The translations under genes and the position numbers were made by a program. A stretch of 64,000 nt of DNA from assembly GCF_023716485.1 (NCBI RefSeq), contig NZ_CP092418.1, positions 1,037,001-1,101,000 of the forward strand, given 5' to 3'. Below the pieces are notes generated by a model. The model did not search any database. It saw only the letters and a program-made list of their open reading frames with translations, and was not told the DNA's origin. The first letter of the stretch is position 1. Each line of letters starts with the position of its first letter. This DNA comes from Microbulbifer variabilis (GTDB taxonomy: Bacteria > Pseudomonadota > Gammaproteobacteria > Pseudomonadales > Cellvibrionaceae). This document shows positions 44,817 to 53,770 of the stretch, piece after piece.

Positions 44817-45821
44817 ATGCTTCAATTTTCATTCAAGCACATCATCAACAAGGTTCGCGGTGGTATGGTTTCGCCGATGGCCCTGAATGAGATGGGCATA
44901 CTCGGGATGAATGCACGCAATATCAATTACATTGCGCGCTACAACGATCGGGAAAAATTCCCAATTGTCGACGACAAACTGAACACTAAGCGAGCGGCCA
45001 AGCGCGCAGGCATACCAGTACCGGAATTGATCGCAGCCTTTGAAACTCCGGCCAGCCGCAAGCGCGTGATGGAAGTGATCGATCCCTTGTGGAAGTTTGT
45101 AATCAAGCCCGCGCGCGGTTCGGGGGGCAAAGGTATCCTGGTCATTGCCGGGCGCGATGGGGATAAGTATAAGAAGATTTCCGGCTCTGAAGTTGAAGCC
45201 CTGGATATTCTGCGTCACGTTAACAATATTCACAGTGGCCTCTACAGCCTCGGCGGCAAGCCTGACCGGGTAATGGTGGAGGCTCTGGTGGATTTCGACC
45301 CGGTGTTTCAGGATTACTCTTTCGAGGGAGTACCGGATATTCGCGTGATTGTGTTTCGCGGTTTTCCGGTGATGGCAATGCTGCGCTGTTCTACCCATAG
45401 CTCCGATGGTAAAGCTAATCTGCACCAAGGCGCTGTAGGAGTGGGTATCGACCTGGCCACAGGCAAAAGCTGCCACGCAGTACAGCGCGGCTTACGCATC
45501 CAGCACCACCCGGATACCAAGATGTCTTTCGGTGAGCTGAAGGTTCCGGGTTGGTACGATCTGGTGCGTCTGGCGGCGAGCTGTTATGAAATGACCGGTC
45601 TCGGCTATCTCGGTTGCGATATCGTTTTGGATCGCGAGCGCGGTCCGCTATTACTCGAAGCCAATGCTCGTCCCGGTCTCGCAATTCAGGTAGCTAACGG
45701 TGTGGGTCTGCGCCAGCGCCTGCGTTTTATCGAGGGGCTGGATGAAGAGATGCTCGAGAAAGGGGTGGACGAGCGGGTGGCGTATTCCATGCGTGAATTC
45801 GCTGCGGAAAAAACCCTTTAA
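44817..45821 (+). CDS. RimK-like alpha-L-glutamate ligase family ATP-grasp protein
   Basis: A 334-residue ATP-grasp enzyme. The glycine-rich loop KPARGSGGKGILVI, the EALVDFDP stretch and the metal-binding LLLEANARPGLAIQ motif are clear. It is related to RimK but belongs to the separate 'alpha-L-glutamate ligase-like' family that always travels with the 7-TM transglutaminase-like protein. It probably adds an amino acid or amine to a peptide or protein acceptor. The acceptor is unknown. Last gene of the three-gene operon, converging with the desaturase. Confidence 0.88.
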   Translation: MLQFSFKHIINKVRGGMVSPMALNEMGILGMNARNINYIARYNDREKFPIVDDKLNTKRAAKRAGIPVPELIAAFETPASRKRVMEVIDPLWKFVIKPARGSGGKGILVIAGRDGDKYKKISGSEVEALDILRHVNNIHSGLYSLGGKPDRVMVEALVDFDPVFQDYSFEGVPDIRVIVFRGFPVMAMLRCSTHSSDGKANLHQGAVGVGIDLATGKSCHAVQRGLRIQHHPDTKMSFGELKVPGWYDLVRLAASCYEMTGLGYLGCDIVLDRERGPLLLEANARPGLAIQVANGVGLRQRLRFIEGLDEEMLEKGVDERVAYSMREFAAEKTL

Positions 45822-45873
45822 CCCACTCGAAGGCAGTTGCCTATTGCCACTTTCCAGCATTTTCGCAGCACTG

Positions 45874-47034
45874 TTAGGAGGATGTGGCTGAATCCGTCTG
45901 GCACTGCTTTATCAGTCTACTCAGACGCCGGCTCTGCATTTTCAAGCCGAACTCTAACTCCTTAACCTTGTTTTGAATTGCCAGCGAACGCCACTTCTCC
46001 GCGATCTTATCCCCGCGGCACTGGGCGCGCTGTAACTGCAGGTTTTTCCAGTTTTCCAGAGCCCTGGCGAATTGTATGGCCTCGTTCTCCAATAGTTTTA
46101 ACCAGTCCTCCCGGTGTGCGCTGCCTCCGAGCTTCTCCTCCGCCTGGCTGAACTGCACTGACAGTTTGGCTTTCTGTATTTGTACCGCTGAGGGGGTTTT
46201 TAGGTCGTTGGTGATACCGATCCAACTGAACAGCTTGATCATCCATTTAGTTGGGTCGTACGCAAACCAGCCTACGCCATTGCGATAATCGGCAGGAAAG
46301 GCGTGGTGGTAGTTGTGGTATCCCTCACCGAAAACCAACAAGTTCAGAAAGATATTATCTCGTGCACTGATATCGTTTTTGTAGGGGCGTTTGCCCCACA
46401 TGTGCGCCAGAGAGTTGACCAAAAAAGTTGTGTGGTGATTGACTACGATACGGAGTACTCCAGCGAGCAATAGCATGCCGATCACATCGCCGGTGAGAAG
46501 CCCAAGCGCTAAAGGAATACCCAGGTTCATACTGAGGGTGATGGGGATATAGTGATTGTGTTGCCACATCACGATCTTGTCCCGCTTCAGATCCCCGACA
46601 TTTTTATAATCCAAGTGGCTGCTTGGATATTCGTGCATCATCCAGTCGATATGAGAAAACCAGAAGCCGCGCATTGCTGAGTAGGGGTCGCGATCATTGT
46701 CATCAATATGGCGGTGGTGCAAGCGGTGCGCAGCGCTCCAGGTCAGGGTGGAGTTTTGTAGGGCAGCCGCGCTGAACAAGGCAAAGAACAGGCGTAGAGA
46801 CCAGTGGGCTTTATAGCTTCTGTGAGACCAGAGCCGGTGATTGCCTGCTGTTACCGAGAGACTGCACAAGGCGGCTAATAGTGCGAAGGCGAGCCACTGG
46901 TACCAGTGATACCCAACCATCAGCCCGTAGATGGGCACGGCGGTCAGGGCCAGGAAACCTGTACTGGCAAACAGCACTGTGGGAACCCAAAAGCATTTGC
47001 GCTTGGTTGTGGATGTTGGTGAAGCAGTATTCAT
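45874..47034 (-). CDS. Delta-9-type acyl-CoA/acyl-lipid desaturase with C-terminal coiled-coil extension
   Basis: A 386-residue integral membrane fatty-acid desaturase. The three His boxes of the di-iron site are seen: HRLWSHR, HRLHHRHIDD and GEGYHNYHH, plus the extra His in NHHTTF. Hydrophobic pairs around the boxes make the usual four TM helices. The last 100 residues (QKAKLSVQFSQAEEKLGG... to LSRLIKQ) are charged and helical, probably coiled coil, beyond the catalytic core. It converts saturated acyl chains to cis-unsaturated ones and so tunes membrane fluidity. A decayed second copy lies 150 bp upstream. Confidence 0.93.
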   Translation of the reverse strand: MNTASPTSTTKRKCFWVPTVLFASTGFLALTAVPIYGLMVGYHWYQWLAFALLAALCSLSVTAGNHRLWSHRSYKAHWSLRLFFALFSAAALQNSTLTWSAAHRLHHRHIDDNDRDPYSAMRGFWFSHIDWMMHEYPSSHLDYKNVGDLKRDKIVMWQHNHYIPITLSMNLGIPLALGLLTGDVIGMLLLAGVLRIVVNHHTTFLVNSLAHMWGKRPYKNDISARDNIFLNLLVFGEGYHNYHHAFPADYRNGVGWFAYDPTKWMIKLFSWIGITNDLKTPSAVQIQKAKLSVQFSQAEEKLGGSAHREDWLKLLENEAIQFARALENWKNLQLQRAQCRGDKIAEKWRSLAIQNKVKELEFGLKMQSRRLSRLIKQCQTDSATSS

Positions 47035-47179
47035 AATTCGAGCCTGTTTGTGAAACGGCCTCGGGAAGCCCCGTATAGTTAGTGGCGCAATTTTTCTATG
47101 ATGTTATTTGGCGGTGTATTTCTGGGGATAATTTCCAGTTACCAATACGACGCTACACAGAGAATATAGATAATTATTG

Positions 47180-47640
47180 TGAGGAGGCGCAGTGGGCTTT
47201 TTACCGTCATCCATACTGCCAAGTGATACCCAGCCAGCTGAGACCCTTTCGCGGGAAAGGCGTGATGGGAGTTTTGATAGCCCTCGCCAAATGCAAAAGT
47301 ATGGATAACAGGGTTGTCCCGGGCCGAAATATCGCCCTGAACTTTCTTTTGCTCCAGTGGTGGCCCCAAAGAGTTGAAAGCGAAGGCGGCATGGTGATTG
47401 ATTACCATGCGCAAAACACCTGCCAGCAAAAACATGGCGACAATACCTCCGGTAATCAGACCGAGGATTAGGCCGAAAGCAAAGTTCATACTGGCGGCGA
47501 TCAGCAGAGAGTGGCGGTGTTGCCCCATCACAATGTTGTCCCACTAAAGGCCTTTGGCATTGTTCTACCTAAAGGATATTTGTGGATCATCCAATCTAGT
47601 GGCGCACAGAATTTCTCAGAGGGATTTTTTTACATCAGGC
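47180..47640 (-). pseudogene. Remnant of a second fatty-acid desaturase
   Basis: On the minus strand, pieces align with the intact desaturase: LDWMIHKYP (intact DWMMHEYP), a frameshift near 47535, then QHRHSLLIAASMN..., AGVLRMVINHHAAF, GDISARDN and GEGYQNSHHAFPA. A stop lies at the junction, the final box has Gln in place of His, and the reading frame fails downstream. The N-terminal half is missing or unrecognisable. It appears to be a decayed paralogue or duplication beside the functional gene. Confidence 0.8.
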
Positions 47641-47800
47641 CTCTAGTGGTTGCTGTCCTTGGCAGGTTGCGCCTCTTTTTGGTGCGATATTTAGGTTTTT
47701 TGGCACTTGTTGGTTCATATTGCTTGGTCGCCAGGAAAAAAAGAGATCGGCCACCGCAAAATCCTACGAGAAAGTTGGCATACCGATTGCAACATTAGAA

Positions 47801-47927
47801 ACGTACGGGACGCATGACCCGTACTTCGGGGAGTTTGCATGGGGTTATGGCAAACCGTTTCCAATGAGGAACTTCCCGTTTTCTCTCATCATCGCTGATT
47901 ATGGCCCCGCTCTGCGGGGCCTTTTTT
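47801..47927 (+). ncRNA. Candidate small RNA ending in an intrinsic terminator
   Basis: Three consecutive hairpins occur on the plus strand without any gene upstream to terminate: GTACGGG/CCCGTAC (47803-47824), GTTTGC/GCAAAC (47833-47855) and a GC-rich terminator with six T (47903-47927). The nearest upstream plus-strand gene is 2 kb away and separated by two minus-strand genes. No protein frame fits. A possible -35 (TTGGCA, 47775) lacks a convincing -10, so the start is approximate. Confidence 0.35.
47903..47927 (+). terminator. Strong intrinsic terminator
   Basis: GGCCCCGC-TCT-GCGGGGCC followed by TTTTTT. It ends an unidentified plus-strand transcript, possibly a small RNA. Confidence 0.88.
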
Positions 47928-48094
47928 ATTCTTCTATCCCTCTTTCCAAGCGCTCCCACTCGAAAAAAATTTTATTTTTGTGACTCTGTGTGGAATTCTG
48001 ATTGGCACTAATGCTTGGTAAATAGACGCCCTTTTCGCGCCTAGGTATAAATGCCCCTTTTTTTTGCCAGCAATGCCAACGAATCGAGTTAAGC

Positions 48095-50098
48095 GTGTCC
48101 GAATTTCAGAACCCCGTTCCGCCCCATCTCCCTTTCCTGCTGGCAACTCCAGAGGAGTTGCACTCTCTGGATGTTCTGGAGCTCACACACCAAACCGGTC
48201 GCCTGCAGGGGCTGATGATGGATGTGGATTGCGGCCTGTGGGAGTGGCACCTAAATAGTGGCGCCCAGCGCGCTCAGGGGGATATCTGGCATTTGTTTGC
48301 CGATAGTGCTGATCGCGCCCTTCAGGGTCTGTGGTCTGGCGCCGAGTTGCACCCGGTGCATTCTGATGAGCGTCACCGTATTTTGGCGTTACGCAAAAGG
48401 ATCGCCAGCGAGGGTGGCTACTTCGATATCGCTTTTCGCGCCTACGATATCTCCGGACAAATGCGCTGGTTGCGCTTTTGTGGCCGGGCTACCACCAGTG
48501 CTGATGGCAGCGAGGTGATCGCGATTGGCACCTGTGCCGATTATAGCGAGGCACTTTCGCAGCGCTATCTGACCAATCTACCCAGTGAGCGACCGCTGCA
48601 GGCGTTGTCCGGGGTGGGAGATGGTTTGTGGGAATGGGATTTACGCGCCGATGAAATGGTACTCGATGACGCCTGTTGGGGGATTCTCGGCTACGAGGTG
48701 AGCCCGATTCGTAGTATTGGGCGCTCTGCTGCGGAGCAATGGAAAGCGCGTATTCTCACCGAGGATATAGCCAGGGTGGAACAATCCATGTTGGACCATG
48801 TGCGCGACCGGCTGCCCCTGGATGTGGAATTCCGCCTGTGGCGCTCCGATGGCAGCTTGGTATGGGTTCGCTGTCGCGGCAAGGCCCAACTGGACAGCCG
48901 TGGTCAACCGGTGCGGGTGTTCGGGGTTTTACAGGATGTTAGCGCTGGACGTGAGAGCCAGGCGCGGCTGGAACGGGAGTTGCACCAGCAACGTGAGGAA
49001 AATGCCCATCGAGCCGATCTTTTATTCAGCCTGAGCCACGAGCTGCGGACCCCTCTCAACGCCATTTTGGGATACAGCCAAATGGTGGAACTGGATCAGA
49101 GCTTGAACTCCGACCAACGCCAGCGGCTTGGGGAGATTCGCCGAGCGGGTCAACACCTATTGCACCTGGTGGGGGATGTGCTGGAGCTCGCCCGTATCGA
49201 CAGTCGGCGGCTCGGCCCCTCAATGGAGTCGGTGCGCCCGGTGGAACTAGTGGCCGAATGTAAGCGCCTGCTGGAACCACTGGCGGAGACCCGCCGGGTC
49301 AGTCTGGTCTACGAGCCTCTCGGCTGGGAATCCGCCTATATCTGCGCAGACCCAGTTCGTTACAAACAGGTGGTTCTAAACCTCGCCGGCAATGCAGTGA
49401 AATACAACCGGGATAATGGCAGGGTCATTATTAATTTCACTCCCCAGGCAGAGGGCTGGCTGCGCTTGAGTATTCTCGATACCGGTAAGGGCATTTCTCC
49501 GGATCGGCGCAGCGAGGTGTTCGAACCCTTTAATCGTTTGGGGGAGGAAAAGGGCCATATAGAGGGGACCGGCGTGGGTCTGGCAATTGCCAAGCGGCTC
49601 ACCGAGGCTATGGGTGGGCGAATCGACTTTGATAGTCAGGAGGGGCAGGGCTCAGTTTTCTGGATCGAATTCCCTATGATCGATGCGCCCGATGCCCTTA
49701 TGAGCTTTTCTGCTCATCCACAGGAGCCTCCGCAGTTGCCGGAGGGGCGCGTGTTACTTGTGGATAACCGCCCTGCTGCGGCCGACCAGCTAAAGGAAAT
49801 GCTGAAGGAGAGTCCCCAGGTTCAGTGCCTGATTGCCACCGATGTGGTGGAGGCAATTTTTATCGCGCGAACGCAGCGCCCCGATGTACTGTTGTTTCAC
49901 AGTGAGGTGCCGGGCATGTCCGCTGCGGACCTAATCTCTATTTTGCAGGAGGATATCGCCACCAGAGCCATGCGCTTTGTACTGGTTGGTGAAAAATCCA
50001 GTGGGGAGAACTATCCGGCACTGCCGGCAGAGTTTGACTTTATGCAGTTGTCGCGTGTGCTGGCGGAAACCCTTGGGCGGGCCGGTCGGTCAGTTTAG
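48095..50098 (+). CDS. Soluble PAS-domain hybrid histidine kinase with degenerate receiver
   Basis: A 667-residue signalling protein with no TM segments. Two PAS_3-type domains (about residues 40-150 and 170-285), a HisKA domain with the phospho-His315 in FSLSHELRTPLNAILG, an HATPase domain (NAVKYNRDNG N-box, DTGKGISP G1 box, GTGVGLAIAKRL G2 box), and a C-terminal receiver-like domain (about 553-660). The receiver starts LLVDNRPAA but has His (FHSEVPGMS) where the phospho-accepting Asp should be, so it cannot be phosphorylated normally. GTG start at 48095. No response-regulator gene is adjacent. Signal unknown. Confidence 0.9.
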   Translation: MSEFQNPVPPHLPFLLATPEELHSLDVLELTHQTGRLQGLMMDVDCGLWEWHLNSGAQRAQGDIWHLFADSADRALQGLWSGAELHPVHSDERHRILALRKRIASEGGYFDIAFRAYDISGQMRWLRFCGRATTSADGSEVIAIGTCADYSEALSQRYLTNLPSERPLQALSGVGDGLWEWDLRADEMVLDDACWGILGYEVSPIRSIGRSAAEQWKARILTEDIARVEQSMLDHVRDRLPLDVEFRLWRSDGSLVWVRCRGKAQLDSRGQPVRVFGVLQDVSAGRESQARLERELHQQREENAHRADLLFSLSHELRTPLNAILGYSQMVELDQSLNSDQRQRLGEIRRAGQHLLHLVGDVLELARIDSRRLGPSMESVRPVELVAECKRLLEPLAETRRVSLVYEPLGWESAYICADPVRYKQVVLNLAGNAVKYNRDNGRVIINFTPQAEGWLRLSILDTGKGISPDRRSEVFEPFNRLGEEKGHIEGTGVGLAIAKRLTEAMGGRIDFDSQEGQGSVFWIEFPMIDAPDALMSFSAHPQEPPQLPEGRVLLVDNRPAAADQLKEMLKESPQVQCLIATDVVEAIFIARTQRPDVLLFHSEVPGMSAADLISILQEDIATRAMRFVLVGEKSSGENYPALPAEFDFMQLSRVLAETLGRAGRSV

Positions 50099-50112
50099 CG
50101 GCACCGTAACAG

Positions 50113-50136
50113 CTGGCCCGGCAGTCGCCGGGCCAG
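50113..50136. terminator. Perfect hairpin between convergent kinase and suhB genes
   Basis: CTGGCCCGGC-AGTC-GCCGGGCCAG, a 10-bp perfect stem between the two stop codons. No T-run, so terminator strength is uncertain. The same core occurs again at 54610. Confidence 0.55.
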
Positions 50137-50150
50137 TGAGCGAATGAAGC

Positions 50151-50954
50151 TTAGCGCACGGAGCCCAGGTGCTTACCGACGATCTGCACCAGCGGCTTGA
50201 AGACTTTGGGGGTGGCACAGACCAGATTGCCGGATTCCAGGTAGTCCTCTCCACCGCGGAAGTCGCTGATCAAACCGCCGGCCTCTTTGACCAGTAGCGA
50301 GCCTGCAGCGATATCCCAGGTATTCAGATACATCTCCCAGAAACCGTCGAAGCGTCCGGCCGCTACATAGGCCAGGTCCAGTGCGGCGGCGCCGGGGCGG
50401 CGGATGCCGGCGGTCTGCCCGGCGATCTCTTTCAAAGCGCCCAGGTAGGGGTCGATGTTTTCCAGAGCGGGGCCATTGAAGGGTAGGCCGGTGCCAATTA
50501 GAGCGCCGCGCAGGCCCTGGCGGGGGGAAACGCGGATGCGACGGCCGTTAAGGGCCGCGCCGCGACCGCGGCTCGCGGTGAATTCTTCGCGCTTAATCGG
50601 GTCGAGTACCACCGCGTGCTCAATGCGGCCGCGGTAGCGGCAGGCGATAGATACCGCAAACTGGGGTACGCCGTGGATAAAGTTGGTGGTGCCATCGAGA
50701 GGGTCGATAATCCACTCGTAGTCGGGCTCGGCGCCTTCGATCAGGCCGCTCTCTTCAGCGCGGATGCTGTGCTTGGGGTAGGCTTTGCGCAGGTGATAAA
50801 TAATCTCCTGTTCGCTGGCCTTGTCCACTTCGGTGACGAAATCGTTGCGCGCCTTTTCCTCGAATTTCATCAGGTCGCCGCGCTCCCAGGCCCGTTCGAT
50901 CAATTCTCCGGCCTTGCGCGCCGCGCGCAGGGCAATATTTAGCATGGGTTCCAT
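50151..50954 (-). CDS. suhB: Inositol-1-monophosphatase (SuhB)
   Basis: A 267-residue Mg-dependent phosphatase of the IMPase family. Seen: the metal-binding motifs EESG, DPLDGTTNFIHG and the C-terminal WDIAAGSLLVKEAGG. The N-terminus MEPMLNIALRAARKAGELI matches SuhB. In E. coli, SuhB also binds the NusG/NusA antitermination machinery. Divergent from trmJ and adjacent to the isc operon, the conserved gammaproteobacterial order. Confidence 0.96.
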   Translation of the reverse strand: MEPMLNIALRAARKAGELIERAWERGDLMKFEEKARNDFVTEVDKASEQEIIYHLRKAYPKHSIRAEESGLIEGAEPDYEWIIDPLDGTTNFIHGVPQFAVSIACRYRGRIEHAVVLDPIKREEFTASRGRGAALNGRRIRVSPRQGLRGALIGTGLPFNGPALENIDPYLGALKEIAGQTAGIRRPGAAALDLAYVAAGRFDGFWEMYLNTWDIAAGSLLVKEAGGLISDFRGGEDYLESGNLVCATPKVFKPLVQIVGKHLGSVR

Positions 50955-51089
50955 AACTATTCCGCACTAAGTGGTTGAAGTGGTTAAAAAGCAGACCGCG
51001 GGTTAACCGCAGCGGACGCGATTGTATGGATTCCCGCTCCTTTTTGCTACACTCGCGCGCCCCCATGACACCGAATTATTACTTTCAGT

Positions 51090-51881
51090 ATGGCCAAGTC
51101 CCCATTAGACACGACTCCGCTCAGTGCGCTCGACAATGTGCGTGTGGTTCTGGTTAACAGTGCCCACCCAGGAAATATTGGCGGCGCGGCGCGCGCCCTG
51201 AAGAATATGGGCCTGAGCCAGCTCTATCTGGTTGCACCGCGGGAATTCCCTGCGGCCAATGCCGTGTGGCGCGCCGCCGGTGCGGCGGAGCTGCTCGACA
51301 GTGCAGTAGTAGTGGACACCCTGGAAGAGGCGGTGGCAGATTGCGGCCTGGTGGTGGCCACCAGTGCCCGCGAGCGACGTATTCCCTGGCCTCTGCTGAC
51401 ACCGCGCCAGTGCGGTGAGCGCGCAGTGGCCGAGGCCTCCAGCCACCCGGTGGCGCTGGTGTTTGGTCGTGAAGACCGCGGCCTGACCAATGAAGAGCTT
51501 CAGGCGTGCAATTACCATGTGCATATTCCGGCCAACCCCGAGTACAGCTCTCTAAACCTGGCGACCGCCGTACAGGTGCTTTCTTATGAGGTGCGTATGG
51601 CGGCGCTGGAAGCAGAGAAAGGCGGGCCTGTGAGTTATGCAGACTGGGATCGCCCACCGTCCAAAGCCAGCGATATGGAGCTCTATTTTGAGCACCTCCA
51701 GCAAGCTTTAGGTGAACTGGGCTTTATCGATCCGGATAACCCTCGCCAGACTATGACCCGACTGCGCAGGCTGTACAGCCGTGTGCGCCCGGATGATATG
51801 GAGCTGGGTATCCTGCGCGGCATGCTCACCTCCATCCAGAACTATATTCACCGCTCTGGTGGCAAGGGGCGCCCAGACTAG
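51090..51881 (+). CDS. trmJ: tRNA (cytidine/uridine-32-2'-O)-methyltransferase TrmJ
   Basis: A 263-residue SPOUT-class methyltransferase. The N-terminal part has VLVNSAHPGNIGGAARALKNMG, and the knotted SAM site is formed by ALVFGREDRGLTNEEL and IPANPEYSSLNLATAVQVLSYE. The C-terminal helical region follows. It methylates the ribose of residue 32 in the anticodon loop of several tRNAs. It lies just upstream of iscR, as in E. coli and Pseudomonas. Confidence 0.97.
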   Translation: MAKSPLDTTPLSALDNVRVVLVNSAHPGNIGGAARALKNMGLSQLYLVAPREFPAANAVWRAAGAAELLDSAVVVDTLEEAVADCGLVVATSARERRIPWPLLTPRQCGERAVAEASSHPVALVFGREDRGLTNEELQACNYHVHIPANPEYSSLNLATAVQVLSYEVRMAALEAEKGGPVSYADWDRPPSKASDMELYFEHLQQALGELGFIDPDNPRQTMTRLRRLYSRVRPDDMELGILRGMLTSIQNYIHRSGGKGRPD

Positions 51882-51910
51882 TTGAGTACCCGAGTACTTT
51901 GCTTGGTTAT

Positions 51911-51943
51911 ATACTTGACTAAGGTGCTGGGTTATTTCATACT
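51911..51943 (+). promoter_or_regulatory. iscR promoter with IscR type 1 half-site
   Basis: A sigma-70-like pair TTGACT (51915-51920) and CATACT (51938-51943) with a 17-bp spacer lies 45 bp before the iscR ATG. It overlaps ATACTTGACTA, which matches the left half of the E. coli type 1 IscR consensus completely; the right half (GTGCTGGGTTAT) is only partly conserved. This suggests negative autoregulation by [2Fe-2S]-IscR. Confidence 0.6.
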
Positions 51944-51987
51944 CGCGCCCCGATCGGAAAAGGGCTGTTCATCAGTTGGGAGCTGGT

Positions 51988-52464
51988 ATGCGTTTAACAA
52001 CCAAAGGCCGTTATGCGGTAACCGCCATGCTGGATCTGGCGTTGCATGCAGAGCGTGGGCCGATCAGCTTGGCAGATATTTCCAAACGGCAGGGCATCTC
52101 CCTGTCCTATCTGGAACAGTTATTTTCCCGCCTACGGCAATCCGGACTGGTGTCCAGTGTGCGCGGCCCCGGCGGTGGTTATCGTCTAGCCCGCGATGGC
52201 GAAGAGATTTTTGTGGCTCAGATCATTGATGCAGTCAATGAATCGGTGGATGCCACCAGCTGTGGCGGCAACGCCGATTGCGCCAATGGCGAACAGTGTC
52301 TGACCCATTACCTCTGGTCAGACCTGAGTGATCAGATTCACGGTTTCCTGAGCGGAATCAGCCTGGCCAACTTGGTGTCTCGCGCCGAGGTACAGGAAGT
52401 GGCACGCCGCCAGGATATGCGCGAAGCGCCGGAAGAGCGGGTCGCCGTACTCGGCGGCTTGTAA
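51988..52464 (+). CDS. iscR: Fe-S cluster regulator IscR
   Basis: A 158-residue Rrf2-family regulator. N-terminal winged helix ([20 protein letters not shown], then [18 protein letters not shown]) and three Cys in [15 protein letters not shown] that bind the [2Fe-2S] cluster. With His107 near them (CLTH), the ligand set of E. coli IscR (C92, C98, C104, H107) is complete. ATG 51988 is preceded by GGGAG. It senses Fe-S status and represses the isc operon. Confidence 0.97.
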   Translation: MRLTTKGRYAVTAMLDLALHAERGPISLADISKRQGISLSYLEQLFSRLRQSGLVSSVRGPGGGYRLARDGEEIFVAQIIDAVNESVDATSCGGNADCANGEQCLTHYLWSDLSDQIHGFLSGISLANLVSRAEVQEVARRQDMREAPEERVAVLGGL

Positions 52465-52522
52465 ATATCGGCCACTAATGTGGTCAAAGCGGAATATTTG
52501 AGAATTATTGAGCGGAAACGGT

Positions 52523-53743
52523 ATGACTATGAAGCTTCCCATCTACCTGGATTATTCAGCTACCTGTCCGGTTGACCCGCGTGTCGCTGCAAAGATGGCA
52601 GAGCAGCTGACGATGGAAGGCAACTTCGGTAACCCGGCTTCAAGGTCTCACCTGTACGGCTGGAAAGCCGAAGAGGCGGTGGAAAATGCCCGTCGTCAGG
52701 TGGCTGAGCTGATTAATGCTGACCCCCGCGAGATCGTCTGGACCAGTGGTGCCACCGAGTCCGATAACCTGGCGATCAAAGGTGCGGCGCACTTCTATCA
52801 GGGCCGCGGCAAGCACATCATCACCTCCAAAATTGAGCACAAGGCAGTACTAGACACCTGTCGCCAGCTGGAGCGTGAAGGCTTCGAAGTAACCTATCTG
52901 AATCCCCGTGAAGACGGCATTGTTACCCCGCAACAGGTTGAGGAAGCGCTGCGTGAGGACACCATTCTGGTGAGCCTGATGCACGTGAACAACGAAATCG
53001 GTGTAATTAACGATATCGCCGCGATCGGTGAGCTGTGTCGCTCGCGCAAAATTATTTTCCATGTGGACGCGGCGCAAAGCGCAGGCAAACTGCCTATCGA
53101 CCTGCAGGAGATGAAGGTCGATCTGATGTCCTTCTCCGCCCACAAAATTTACGGCCCCAAAGGTATCGGCGCACTGTATGTACGCCGCAAACCCCGCGTC
53201 CGTCTGGAAGCGCAGATACACGGTGGCGGCCACGAGCGCGGTATGCGTTCCGGCACTCTGCCGACTCACCAGATTGTCGGTATGGGTGAAGCCTTCCGCA
53301 TCGCCAAAGAGGAAATGGTGCAAGAGGGCGAGCGTCTGGTTTCCCTGCGCAACCGCTTCTGGGATCAGATCAAAGATATGGAAGAAGTCCATATCAATGG
53401 TTCCGCGGAACAGCGTGTACCGGGCAACTTGAACGTGAGCTTTGCCTTTGTAGAGGGCGAGAGCCTGATTATGTCCCTGCGCGACCTGGCAATTTCCTCC
53501 GGTTCCGCCTGTACCTCCGCCAGTCTCGAGCCCAGCTACGTGTTGCGCGCCCTGGGTGTAAACGATGAGCTGGCGCACAGCTCCCTGCGTTTCAGCTTCG
53601 GCCGCTTCACCAGCGAGCAGGACGTGGACACCGCCGCGGCCGCCGTGCGCAAGGCAGTGGAGAAACTGCGTGAATTGTCGCCGCTTTGGGATATGTACAA
53701 AGACGGTGTGGACCTGAACAAGATTGAATGGGCCGCTCACTAA
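52523..53743 (+). CDS. iscS: Cysteine desulfurase IscS
   Basis: A 406-residue PLP-dependent desulfurase that supplies persulfide sulfur for Fe-S clusters and thiolated tRNAs. PLP Lys in [12 protein letters not shown], and the mobile-loop catalytic Cys in [12 protein letters not shown]. The N-terminus [19 protein letters not shown] matches E. coli except Cys for the second Thr of ATTP. The ATG at 52523, with GGAAA upstream, gives MTMKLPIY; the ATG two codons later is an alternative. Confidence 0.97.
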   Translation: MTMKLPIYLDYSATCPVDPRVAAKMAEQLTMEGNFGNPASRSHLYGWKAEEAVENARRQVAELINADPREIVWTSGATESDNLAIKGAAHFYQGRGKHIITSKIEHKAVLDTCRQLEREGFEVTYLNPREDGIVTPQQVEEALREDTILVSLMHVNNEIGVINDIAAIGELCRSRKIIFHVDAAQSAGKLPIDLQEMKVDLMSFSAHKIYGPKGIGALYVRRKPRVRLEAQIHGGGHERGMRSGTLPTHQIVGMGEAFRIAKEEMVQEGERLVSLRNRFWDQIKDMEEVHINGSAEQRVPGNLNVSFAFVEGESLIMSLRDLAISSGSACTSASLEPSYVLRALGVNDELAHSSLRFSFGRFTSEQDVDTAAAAVRKAVEKLRELSPLWDMYKDGVDLNKIEWAAH

Positions 53744-53770
53744 GCGCGCACAAGAGTTAGGAGAAAAGTC

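Noticed and set aside
47761..47927. CsrB/RsmY-type RNA
   Set aside because: A few GGA triplets occur, but not repeatedly in hairpin loops as those RNAs need.
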